Assembly: GCF_000620305.1 (NCBI RefSeq)
Contig: NZ_KK211102.1
Coordinates: 357,428-421,427 of the forward strand
Source of the DNA: Desulfitibacter alkalitolerans DSM 16504
GTDB taxonomy: Bacteria > Bacillota > DSM-16504 > Desulfitibacterales > Desulfitibacteraceae
Direction of reading: 5' to 3'
Length of the DNA: 64,000 nucleotides
Shown: one piece after another, positions 15,390 through 23,206 of the stretch
Layout: the number at the start of each line of letters is the position of its first letter
How positions within the stretch are numbered: position 1 is the stretch's first letter
Notes under the pieces: model-generated
Seen by the model: the letters and a program-made list of their open reading frames with translations, nothing else
Told to the model about the DNA's origin: nothing
Databases searched by the model: none
Program-made: the position numbers and the translations under genes

Positions 15390-17264
15390 GTGAGTAAAAA
15401 TAATAAAGACACCAATGTGAGTTCAAATAATATCTCATTACAATCAGAAAATACTGCAGTAAAAAAAACAGAAGAACTAAAACGCATTATTCCTGAAGCC
15501 TTTAAAGAAGGGAAAATTGATTTCGATATCTTAAAGCAGGCATTAGGAAATATGGTAGATGACAGTCCGGAAAAATATAATCTAAGCTGGGCCGGGAAAT
15601 CTGACTGCTTTAAAGTTATCCAGGCTCCCAGCATTGCTACTTTAAAGCCATCTCCTGGAGAGTCAATTAACTTTGACCACACAAAAAACGTTATCATTGA
15701 AGGGGACAACCTTGAGGTAATAAAGCTTTTACAGAAAAGCTATCACGCTAAGGTTAAGATGATTTATATAGACCCACCATATAATACAGGTAATGAATTT
15801 GTCTATCCTGATAATTATCAGGAAGGCCTGGATACATACTTGCGATTGACAGGACAGCTAAATGATGAGGGTTTTATTATCTCAAGCAATACTGACACTA
15901 ATGGCAGATATCACTCCAAGTGGCTCAACATGATGTATCCAAGGCTATTTCTAGCTAGAAATCTTCTGCGGGATGATGGCGTGATTTTTGTAAGTATAGA
16001 CGACCACGAAGTACATAATCTGCGAATGATGATGGATGAGATCTTTGGGGAGGAGAATTTTTTAGCGAGTATAGTTTGGCAAAAGAAGTATGCTTCATCA
16101 AATGACGCAAAGGGTATACCAGACATGCACGACTACATACTTGTGTATCAAAAAAGCGCTAGTTTTAGTAGAAACTTGCTACCAAGAACTGAAAAGCAAG
16201 ATAAGCTTTACAAATATGATGACAATGATGGAAAGGGGCGTTGGAGGCCGGATAATCTTTCTGTTAAAACATATTCGAAAGAATATGATTATGAAATTAT
16301 CAACCCTATTACTGGAAAAAGTTATTATCCACCAAAAGGGCGTTGCTGGGTAAGTAATAAAGCTACTATTAATAGATGGATTAACGAAAATCGAGTATTT
16401 TTTGGAAGAGATGGGCTTGGAGCTCCGCAATTAAAAAGATACCTAAGTGAGGTGCAAGATGGCATTGTCCCTACATCTTGGTGGACTTATGAAGACGGGG
16501 GACATAACGACGAATCTAAGAAGGAACTAAAAGCCTTATTTGGTGATGTTGGATCACCGTTTGATACTCCTAAGCCCACTAGACTAGTAAAAAGAATTCT
16601 TACCATTGCCACAGATGGCAAAACTAACGACATCATCCTAGACTTCTTCGCTGGTTCAGGAACCACCGCTCACGCAGTTATGGAACTCAACAAAGAAGAT
16701 GGTGGAAATCGCCAGTTTATTCTAGTACAGCTCCCTGAACCAACCGATAATCCTGAGTATCCTACTATCGCCGAAATCTGCAAGGAAAGAGTCCGCCGAG
16801 TGATTAAAAAGCTTAACGAAGAAGCTCCTGATACTGAAGCTTCCATGGACTGGGGATTTAAAGTATTTAAGCTCTCGGAGTCAAACTTCAAAATCTGGAA
16901 CCAGTCAGGAACCCCAATAGACGATGAAGCTCTGGGGGAGCAGCTTAAAATGTTTGTAAATCCCATTAAACCTGAAAGCCGCCAGGAAGATATCCTCTAT
17001 GAGCTGTTAATAAAATCAGGGTTTGACTTAAACGTAAAACTTGAAAAGCTCCACATTGCAAATGAAACTGTGTATTCAGTAGCAGAGGGCAAGCTTTTAA
17101 TTTGTCTTGCGAACCAAATGGACAAGGAGCTAGTTAAAAAAATGATTGAGTTAACCCCTGAGATGGTACTTTGTTTAGATAGTGCCTTTGGCAGAAATGA
17201 CCAGCTTAAGGTCAACACGATGCTGGACATGAAGGCTAAGAAAATTAAATTCAGAACTGTGTGA
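15390..17264 (+). CDS. mod: Type III restriction-modification DNA methyltransferase (Mod)
   Basis: This is an adenine-N6 methyltransferase of the beta class: the catalytic DPPYNTG is near residue 128, the AdoMet motif FFAGSGTT near residue 417, and the target-recognition domain lies between. At 624 residues it fits type III Mod subunits. GTG 15390 is preferred, with GGGGTG 5-8 nt upstream; an in-frame ATG at 15342 has no site. The res gene follows within 10 nt. The complex methylates one strand of a short asymmetric site and guides Res. No homopolymer or tandem repeat suggestive of phase variation was seen in the gene. Confidence 0.93.
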   Translation: MSKNNKDTNVSSNNISLQSENTAVKKTEELKRIIPEAFKEGKIDFDILKQALGNMVDDSPEKYNLSWAGKSDCFKVIQAPSIATLKPSPGESINFDHTKNVIIEGDNLEVIKLLQKSYHAKVKMIYIDPPYNTGNEFVYPDNYQEGLDTYLRLTGQLNDEGFIISSNTDTNGRYHSKWLNMMYPRLFLARNLLRDDGVIFVSIDDHEVHNLRMMMDEIFGEENFLASIVWQKKYASSNDAKGIPDMHDYILVYQKSASFSRNLLPRTEKQDKLYKYDDNDGKGRWRPDNLSVKTYSKEYDYEIINPITGKSYYPPKGRCWVSNKATINRWINENRVFFGRDGLGAPQLKRYLSEVQDGIVPTSWWTYEDGGHNDESKKELKALFGDVGSPFDTPKPTRLVKRILTIATDGKTNDIILDFFAGSGTTAHAVMELNKEDGGNRQFILVQLPEPTDNPEYPTIAEICKERVRRVIKKLNEEAPDTEASMDWGFKVFKLSESNFKIWNQSGTPIDDEALGEQLKMFVNPIKPESRQEDILYELLIKSGFDLNVKLEKLHIANETVYSVAEGKLLICLANQMDKELVKKMIELTPEMVLCLDSAFGRNDQLKVNTMLDMKAKKIKFRTV

Positions 17265-17274
17265 GGTGATGGCC

Positions 17275-19902
17275 ATGAAAATACAATTTGATAGCAACCA
17301 GGAATATCAGCTTAAGGCTATTGGGGCTATTATAGACATCTTTGACGGCCAGCCTCTAGCAGGTGGAGAATATGAAATTAAACTGCCAACAGACTTAGAT
17401 AGCTTGTTCCAAACAGAACTGGGAGTTGGCAACAGGTTATTAATAGATGAAGATAAAATCAAAGAAAACGTTAAAAAGGTACAGAAGCATAACCAGCTGC
17501 CGGTTAATGATGACTTTCATGGAATGAATTTTTCAATAGAAATGGAAACAGGAACCGGAAAAACATACGTTTATCTGCGAACCGTATATGAACTAAACAT
17601 CCGCTACGGATTTACAAAATTTATAATTGTAGTTCCTAGCGTAGCTATCAGAGAAGGAGTCTTAAAAAATTTAGAAATTACCCAGGAACACTTTAAAAAC
17701 CTCTACGGCAATATTCCCGTAGACTACTGGGTTTATGACTCAAAAAAGGTCTCAAACCTGCGCCACTTTTCAGCCAGTAACCAGGTGCAGATTTTGATAA
17801 TTAACATTGACTCCTTCAATAAAAAGGCAAACAACGTCATATATAATGAACAGGATAAACTTTCAGGTCACAAACCAATTGATTTTATCCAAACCACTAA
17901 TCCTATAGTTATAGTGGATGAGCCGCAAAACATGGAAAGTGAAAAGGCAAAAGAGGCTATAGAAAACCTAAATCCCCTATGCACATTGCGTTATTCAGCA
18001 ACCCATAGAAACTTATATAATTTGCTCTATCGTTTAGATCCGGTCAAAGCATATGACATGCGCCTTGTAAAACAGATTGAAGTAGATTCAGTCTTAAATG
18101 AAGAAAACTTCAACAAGGCTTACATCAGTCTAGACAGCATTAAGCCGACTAAAACCAAGATAAGTGCCAAGGTAACAATCCATGCAGACAAACCATCAGG
18201 TCCCGCCCCAAAGACAGTAGAAATAAAAGCAGGGGATGACCTGTATTCTAAGTCAAATAACAGGACTACCTACAAAGATGGCTATGTAGTATCAGAAATT
18301 AATGCTGGTGAGTGCTATGTTAGCTTTGTAAACGGTACAGTTGTAAACCTGGGGCAGACAATAGGCGGCATGACAGAAGATATCATGAAAGTTCAAATTA
18401 GAGAAACAATCAAAGAACACTTGGAAAAAGAACTGCAGGTACAAGACAAGGGCATTAAAGTTTTATCACTCTTTTTTATAGATAAAGTTGCAAACTACCG
18501 CTACTACGAGAAGGGCAAACGCAAGCACGGCAAAATTGCCCGCTGGTTTATAGAAGCATACAATGAATTAACTGAACATCCTAGATACAAAGGACTCATC
18601 CCCTATTTGGCAGAGCAGGTTCATGATGGGTATTTTTCTGCTGATCGTAAAGGAATAGAAAAAGACACAAGTGGTAATACCAAGGCCGATGATGATACCT
18701 ATAACTTGATAATGAAAAACAAGGAGCAGCTCCTATCACATCAAGAACCAGTGCGTTTTATCTTTAGCCATTCAGCACTTAGAGAAGGCTGGGACAACCC
18801 CAATGTGTTTCAAATATGCACCTTAAATGAAACCAAATCAGAGCTCAAAAAGAGACAAGAAATAGGCAGGGGCCTTCGTCTTCCAGTTGACCAGACTGGT
18901 AATAGGGTCTTTGATGAGAACATTAACAGGCTGACTGTAATAGCCAACGAAAGCTATGAGGAATTTGCACTAAAGCTGCAGCAGGAGATTACAGAAGAAT
19001 GTGGAGTAGACTTTGGCGGCAGAATTAAAAACAAAAGAGAACGTAAGAAGCTAGGTTTTAAGAAAGAAATTCTCCTTGACGAAAACTTTAAAGCCCTATG
19101 GGAGCGCATCAAACATAAGACTCGTTATGCAATTTACTTTGACACCAGTGACTTGATAAGAAAATGTGCAGGTGCCATTAAAGATATGCCGCCAGTTACC
19201 AGCCCCAAGATAAGAACCCAGAAGGTCAAGCTAGGCCTTAGCACGACAGGTGTGGATACCACAATTTCCAGGATCTCAGAGGCCACAGTTCAGTTAGAGA
19301 TCAGCAGCATTCCAGATGTGGTAAGCTACATGCAAAGAGAAACTGAACTTACCCGTAGTACATTGACTGACATTTTACTAGCTTCGGAAAGATTAGCTGA
19401 TATAAGAGTTAATCCACAGCAGTTTATGGATATGGCAGTAAAAGAAATCAAGCGGGAACTTCATAACCTTATGATAAACGGCATTAAATATGAAAAAATA
19501 GCGGGCCAGGAATATGAAATGATGTTGTTTGAGGAAAAAGAAATAGAAAGCTACCTCAGCAATATAGTTCCAGTAAACAATTCCATCTATGACCATGTGG
19601 TAGTAGACTCAGATGTGGAAAGAAAATTTGCCGAAATATTAGACGAAAGAGAAGATATCAAGCTATTTATCAAACTGCCGGCCTGGTTTGTGGTAGAAAC
19701 TCCAATTGGTACTTACAACCCTGACTGGGCAATTGTGAAGGAAGAGGATAAAAAGCTGTATCTGATAAGAGAAACCAAATCCACCCTAGACCTGGATAAG
19801 CTTCACCTCTCAGAGGCACAAAAAATCAAATGCAGCAAGAAGCATTTTGAGGTTTTTAATGATGTGGATTATAAAGTTGTGACCAGTGCTAGTGAGGTGT
19901 AA
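17275..19902 (+). CDS. res: Type III restriction endonuclease subunit (Res)
   Basis: This ATP-dependent helicase-nuclease acts with Mod. Visible motifs are Walker A (ETGTGKTYVYL) near residue 92, a DEPQ box (IVVDEPQNMES) near 215, a late helicase motif with QEIGRGLRLP near residue 540, and a C-terminal PD-(D/E)xK nuclease (NPDWAIV...IRETKST) near residues 815-833. The 875-residue length is typical. ATG 17275 has GAGGTG 6 nt upstream; GTG 17266 and ATG 17269 are in frame but too close. All key motifs are intact, so the pair should be active. Confidence 0.93.
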   Translation: MKIQFDSNQEYQLKAIGAIIDIFDGQPLAGGEYEIKLPTDLDSLFQTELGVGNRLLIDEDKIKENVKKVQKHNQLPVNDDFHGMNFSIEMETGTGKTYVYLRTVYELNIRYGFTKFIIVVPSVAIREGVLKNLEITQEHFKNLYGNIPVDYWVYDSKKVSNLRHFSASNQVQILIINIDSFNKKANNVIYNEQDKLSGHKPIDFIQTTNPIVIVDEPQNMESEKAKEAIENLNPLCTLRYSATHRNLYNLLYRLDPVKAYDMRLVKQIEVDSVLNEENFNKAYISLDSIKPTKTKISAKVTIHADKPSGPAPKTVEIKAGDDLYSKSNNRTTYKDGYVVSEINAGECYVSFVNGTVVNLGQTIGGMTEDIMKVQIRETIKEHLEKELQVQDKGIKVLSLFFIDKVANYRYYEKGKRKHGKIARWFIEAYNELTEHPRYKGLIPYLAEQVHDGYFSADRKGIEKDTSGNTKADDDTYNLIMKNKEQLLSHQEPVRFIFSHSALREGWDNPNVFQICTLNETKSELKKRQEIGRGLRLPVDQTGNRVFDENINRLTVIANESYEEFALKLQQEITEECGVDFGGRIKNKRERKKLGFKKEILLDENFKALWERIKHKTRYAIYFDTSDLIRKCAGAIKDMPPVTSPKIRTQKVKLGLSTTGVDTTISRISEATVQLEISSIPDVVSYMQRETELTRSTLTDILLASERLADIRVNPQQFMDMAVKEIKRELHNLMINGIKYEKIAGQEYEMMLFEEKEIESYLSNIVPVNNSIYDHVVVDSDVERKFAEILDEREDIKLFIKLPAWFVVETPIGTYNPDWAIVKEEDKKLYLIRETKSTLDLDKLHLSEAQKIKCSKKHFEVFNDVDYKVVTSASEV

Positions 19903-19968
19903 ATTTTGAAAAGAAATATTAATTTTCGTCGATTATTACAAATAAATGCATAAAATATATCTAAAGAA

Positions 19969-20015
19969 TGTACAATACTACGGCACTTACCCGTTTAGTG
20001 CCGTAGTATTGTACA
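19969..20015. repeat. Perfect 19-bp inverted repeat with 9-nt loop
   Basis: TGTACAATACTACGGCACT pairs perfectly with AGTGCCGTAGTATTGTACA. No T-tract follows, so it does not look like a simple terminator. It may be a remnant of a mobile element or an operator. Confidence 0.75.
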
Positions 20016-20136
20016 ATGGCAACAGTCCTTGCCGTAAAAAGATTAAGCAACATGTTATTTCGTTTATCCATCAGCTGGACCTTGGTAGTAATGAGGACAC
20101 CCAACTGATATAATATGGGTATGCTCCTTTTTATAT

Positions 20137-20400
20137 GTGAAAATTAGAATAATTCATGAATTTATTGGAGGTGTTGTATTCGTAAAAAAATATAATTTTA
20201 CTATTCTTATAGAAAAAGATGAAGATGATGTATATGTGGCATCTGTGCCAGGCTTAAAAGGTTGTTATACACAAGCTAGATCTGTGGAGGAATTGCTTCC
20301 AAGGATAAAGGAAGCGATAGAGCTTTGTCTTGAAGTAGAAAAAGAGGAGTATACCCAAAACAAATTTATTGGGGTACAGCAGGTAGAGGTTACATTATGA
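20137..20400 (+). CDS. Solitary HicB-family antitoxin-like protein
   Basis: The protein has the HicB partial RNase-H-like fold: YNFTILIEKDEDDVYVASVP followed by GLKGCYTQARSVEELLPRIKEAIELCLE. It lacks the C-terminal DNA-binding domain of long HicBs. No hicA-like gene is adjacent. The start is unclear: the GTG at 20137 has no Shine-Dalgarno site, whereas a strong GGAGGTG (20167-20173) lies 8 nt upstream of an in-frame GTA codon at 20182, where the family normally starts. The usual start codon may therefore have mutated. Confidence 0.65.
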   Translation: MKIRIIHEFIGGVVFVKKYNFTILIEKDEDDVYVASVPGLKGCYTQARSVEELLPRIKEAIELCLEVEKEEYTQNKFIGVQQVEVTL

Positions 20401-20789
20401 GTAAGTTGACTATTATTATAAATTTTTTTATCAAAGTCTTTATTCTTGAAATATTTACTATATTGGTATATGATTAATTTATGGCAAAAAAACTTCTAAC
20501 AGAGGAGGGTCGTTACTCGCTGATTGTTAGTTGAACTATCCAGGAGCATAGCGCGGTTTAGATTTCACCTTTAAAGGAGAAAGAATTTAAGTAGCGGTTT
20601 GCTGTTGGATAATAATACAATTGTTGGAAGGACATTTAAAGAGTATATTAACTGGTTGAATGCAAGTCCAACATCATGTGCTGAATAGGCATGTTGATGT
20701 TGGGCTATTTTTTTAATTAGGTTTACAATTTAATAAGCGCAGTGACAATAAGTTTAGTTAGTCTGACGAAAAGGGAGAGATCAAATGCT
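20401..20789. other. Intergenic region before the formate dehydrogenase operon
   Basis: No supported gene was seen; short frames (for example one starting at about 20481, MAKKLLTEEGRYSLIVS) end quickly. It contains the terminator at 20668-20712. Confidence 0.5.
20668..20712 (+). terminator. Rho-independent terminator
   Basis: A 9-bp core stem CCAACATCA / TGATGTTGG (arms 20668-20676 and 20695-20703), extended inside by ATG/CAT pairs, is followed by CTATTTTTTT. Confidence 0.75.
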
Positions 20790-21269
20790 ATGTGCAAACA
20801 AAATACTGAACTGAAGGTTAAAGATATTCTGAATTGTTATCAAGGCAAAGAGAGGGAGATTATTCCCATTCTGCAGCAGATTCAGGAAGAACTAGGTTAT
20901 TTATCTGAAGAGGCTATGCTGGCAACAGCCAGGTTTGTCAGGGTGCCGGAAAGCAAAATCTATGCTACTGCCACCTTCTACGCTCAATTCCGGTTTAAAC
21001 CGGTTGGGCGGAACCATGTGGCGGTATGCCGGGGAACCGCATGCCATGTTCGGGGGGCTGAGCGAATCTTAGATATCCTGGAACGGCAGTTGGGCATTAA
21101 AGAGGGGGAAACCTCCCAGGACTTGGAATACACTCTGGAAGCGGTAGCTTGTATCGGGTGCTGTGCCTTAGCTCCTGCTATTACCATTAATAACCAAGAG
21201 GTTCATGGTCAGTTAACCCCTAAAAAAGTGGCAGAGTTATTCCCTGCCGCTGCAAAGGGGGGCAATTAA
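20790..21269 (+). CDS. NuoE-like [2Fe-2S] subunit of formate dehydrogenase/hydrogenase-type complex
   Basis: The 159-residue thioredoxin-fold protein binds one [2Fe-2S] cluster through CRGTACHV and CIGCCALAP (C-x4-C...C-x3-C). It is homologous to NuoE, HydA/HymA and HoxE subunits and carries electrons between the diaphorase subunit and the catalytic subunit. ATG 20790 follows AAGGGAGAG. It is the first gene of a unit with a NuoF-like gene and fdhA, so it belongs to an NAD(P)-linked formate dehydrogenase. Confidence 0.88.
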   Translation: MCKQNTELKVKDILNCYQGKEREIIPILQQIQEELGYLSEEAMLATARFVRVPESKIYATATFYAQFRFKPVGRNHVAVCRGTACHVRGAERILDILERQLGIKEGETSQDLEYTLEAVACIGCCALAPAITINNQEVHGQLTPKKVAELFPAAAKGGN

Positions 21270-21270
21270 A

Positions 21271-23058
21271 TTGAGTATGAAAACGGTTTTAATCAGCCAG
21301 GGGACCTGCTGTAAATCAGCTGGTGCCGATAGGGTTCTTGCTGCTATGGAGAGGGAGTTAAGTGAGGTCGGGTTGGAGGCTATTGTGAAAACCCCAGGTT
21401 GTCATGGTTTTAGTGAAATAGATCCAGTGGTGGTTATTGAGCCCGATGGAATTTTATACGCCAAGGTAAAGGCAGAAGATGTGCCAAAAATTGTTCAATC
21501 CCTTATGGACGAAAATCGGTTGGCGAAAGGACTGTACTACCGTGACCCTGTCACCAATGAAGGGATTCCTTATGCGCAAGATATTCCCTTCTTTAATAAA
21601 CAGCAGCGTACCATCCTAAAAAACTGTGGTGTGCTGGATCCCCGGGATATCAATGATTACATGGAGGCCGGGGGTTATCGTGCTGTTCGCAAGGCCCTTC
21701 TGGAAATGACTCCAGCTCAGGTGGTGGCTGAGGTGAAGCGCTCTGGGCTGCGTGGCCTGGGAGGTGCCGGATTTCCAACTGGGAAAAAATGGGAAATGTG
21801 TGCTGCTGCCCATGGTGAGATTAAGTATGTGATATGCAATGCAGATGAGGGAGATCCTGGCTCTTTTCAGGACCGTTCGATACTGGAGGGTGACCCCCAT
21901 GCAGTGTTGGAGGGGTTGATTTTAGCCGGTTATGCTGTGGGGGCGCAGGAGAGCTATCTCTATGTGAGAGCCGAGTATCCTCTGGCTATCAAAAACTTAC
22001 AGATTGCCATTGATCAAGCCAAAGAAAAAGGCTTTATCGGTGATGATATTTTAGGAAGCGGCTTTAAGTTTGACATCAAAATCTTTCAAGGTGCCGGGGC
22101 ATTCGTGTGCGGCGAGGAAACTGCCCTTATTCAGTCACTGGAAGGCAAGCGGGGGATGCCTTATCCCAGACCGCCTTATCCAGTGATTGCCGGGCTTCAT
22201 GGCAAACCCACCTTGATTGATAATGTAAAGACACTGGCTAGTGTTCGCTGGATTATTAACAAAGGGGCTGACTGGCTGGCTTCCAGGGGTACGGAAACCA
22301 GCAAGGGTACAGCTGTTTTTTCAATTACCGGAAAAGTGGCTAATTGCGGCCTGGTGGAAGTACCCATGGGTATTACCATGAGGGAAATAGTTTTTGAAAT
22401 TGGAGGAGGGGTTCCAGGAGGCAAGAAATTTAAAGCAGTGCAAACAGGAGGTCCGTCCGGCGGGTGTTTGCCTGGGGCATTGCTTGATACAGCCATTGAT
22501 TTTGATACTTTACGTGCTGCTGGTTCCATGATGGGTTCCGGGGGCATGGTAGTAATGGACGAAGATACCTGTATGGTAGACACTGCCAGGTATTTCCTGG
22601 ATTTTAGCTTAAAGGAGTCCTGTGGTCAGTGTGTCCCCTGCCGCCTGGGCACCATGCAAATGCATGAGATATTAACTCGGATTACCCAGGGTGAGGGGAA
22701 AATGTCTGATCTGGATTTGCTGATGGAATTGAGTGAGGGGGTAGCTAAGGGCTCCCTTTGTGGCCTGGGCAAAACTGCTCCAAACCCAGTGGAGACTACC
22801 CTGCGTTATTTCCGGGATGAATATGAGGCCCATATTAATGAGCGGCGTTGCCCTTCCCGCAGTTGTAAGGCACTTATTTCTTATAATATTAATGCTGAAA
22901 AATGTAAAGGTTGTTCTATTTGCCTCAAGGCCTGTCCGGTAGATGCCATCACTGGGGCCAAAAAGGAAATTCATATAATTGACGGAAGCAAATGTACTAA
23001 ATGTGGAATATGCCTTGACGTCTGCCCGGATGCTTTTGGGGCTGTGGAGTGCTTCTAA
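21271..23058 (+). CDS. NuoF-like NAD(P)H-binding flavoprotein subunit
   Basis: The 595-residue diaphorase subunit has an N-terminal thioredoxin-like [2Fe-2S] domain (QGTCCKSAGADRV), the NADH/FMN-binding core (GLGGAGFPTGKKWE; FVCGEETALIQSLEG), an SLBB domain, a [4Fe-4S] site (ESCGQCVPCRLGT...SLCGLG) and a C-terminal pair of ferredoxin clusters (CKGCSICLKACP, CTKCGICLDVCP). This architecture is shared by HymB/HydB and FdhB of soluble NAD-linked enzymes, including electron-bifurcating ones. The start is TTG 21271, placed 8 nt after AAAGGGGGG and 1 nt after the NuoE stop. Confidence 0.9.
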   Translation: MSMKTVLISQGTCCKSAGADRVLAAMERELSEVGLEAIVKTPGCHGFSEIDPVVVIEPDGILYAKVKAEDVPKIVQSLMDENRLAKGLYYRDPVTNEGIPYAQDIPFFNKQQRTILKNCGVLDPRDINDYMEAGGYRAVRKALLEMTPAQVVAEVKRSGLRGLGGAGFPTGKKWEMCAAAHGEIKYVICNADEGDPGSFQDRSILEGDPHAVLEGLILAGYAVGAQESYLYVRAEYPLAIKNLQIAIDQAKEKGFIGDDILGSGFKFDIKIFQGAGAFVCGEETALIQSLEGKRGMPYPRPPYPVIAGLHGKPTLIDNVKTLASVRWIINKGADWLASRGTETSKGTAVFSITGKVANCGLVEVPMGITMREIVFEIGGGVPGGKKFKAVQTGGPSGGCLPGALLDTAIDFDTLRAAGSMMGSGGMVVMDEDTCMVDTARYFLDFSLKESCGQCVPCRLGTMQMHEILTRITQGEGKMSDLDLLMELSEGVAKGSLCGLGKTAPNPVETTLRYFRDEYEAHINERRCPSRSCKALISYNINAEKCKGCSICLKACPVDAITGAKKEIHIIDGSKCTKCGICLDVCPDAFGAVECF

Positions 23059-23077
23059 TAACTAATTGTAACTACAA

Positions 23078-23180
23078 AGGAGTCAGAGGCCAGGATCCAG
23101 GATCCAGGATGAAGGAACTAAGATTTATTAGCTTAATTCTGACTACTGAATACTTGACAATAGATAATGCTGAACAGCTA
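23078..23180. repeat. Short dispersed repeat (AGTCAGAGG / GGATCCAGGATCC type)
   Basis: The nuoF-fdhA gap holds GAGTCAGAGGCCAGGATCCAG, two further GATCCAG units, and ACTACTGAATACTTGACAATAG. Words such as GTCAGAGG and ATACTTGACAA recur in the 16S rRNA insert at 63565-63735, so both look like members of one dispersed repeat family. Confidence 0.6.
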
Positions 23181-23206
23181 TTTTGAACTCAGGAGGTCAA
23201 AAAAAT

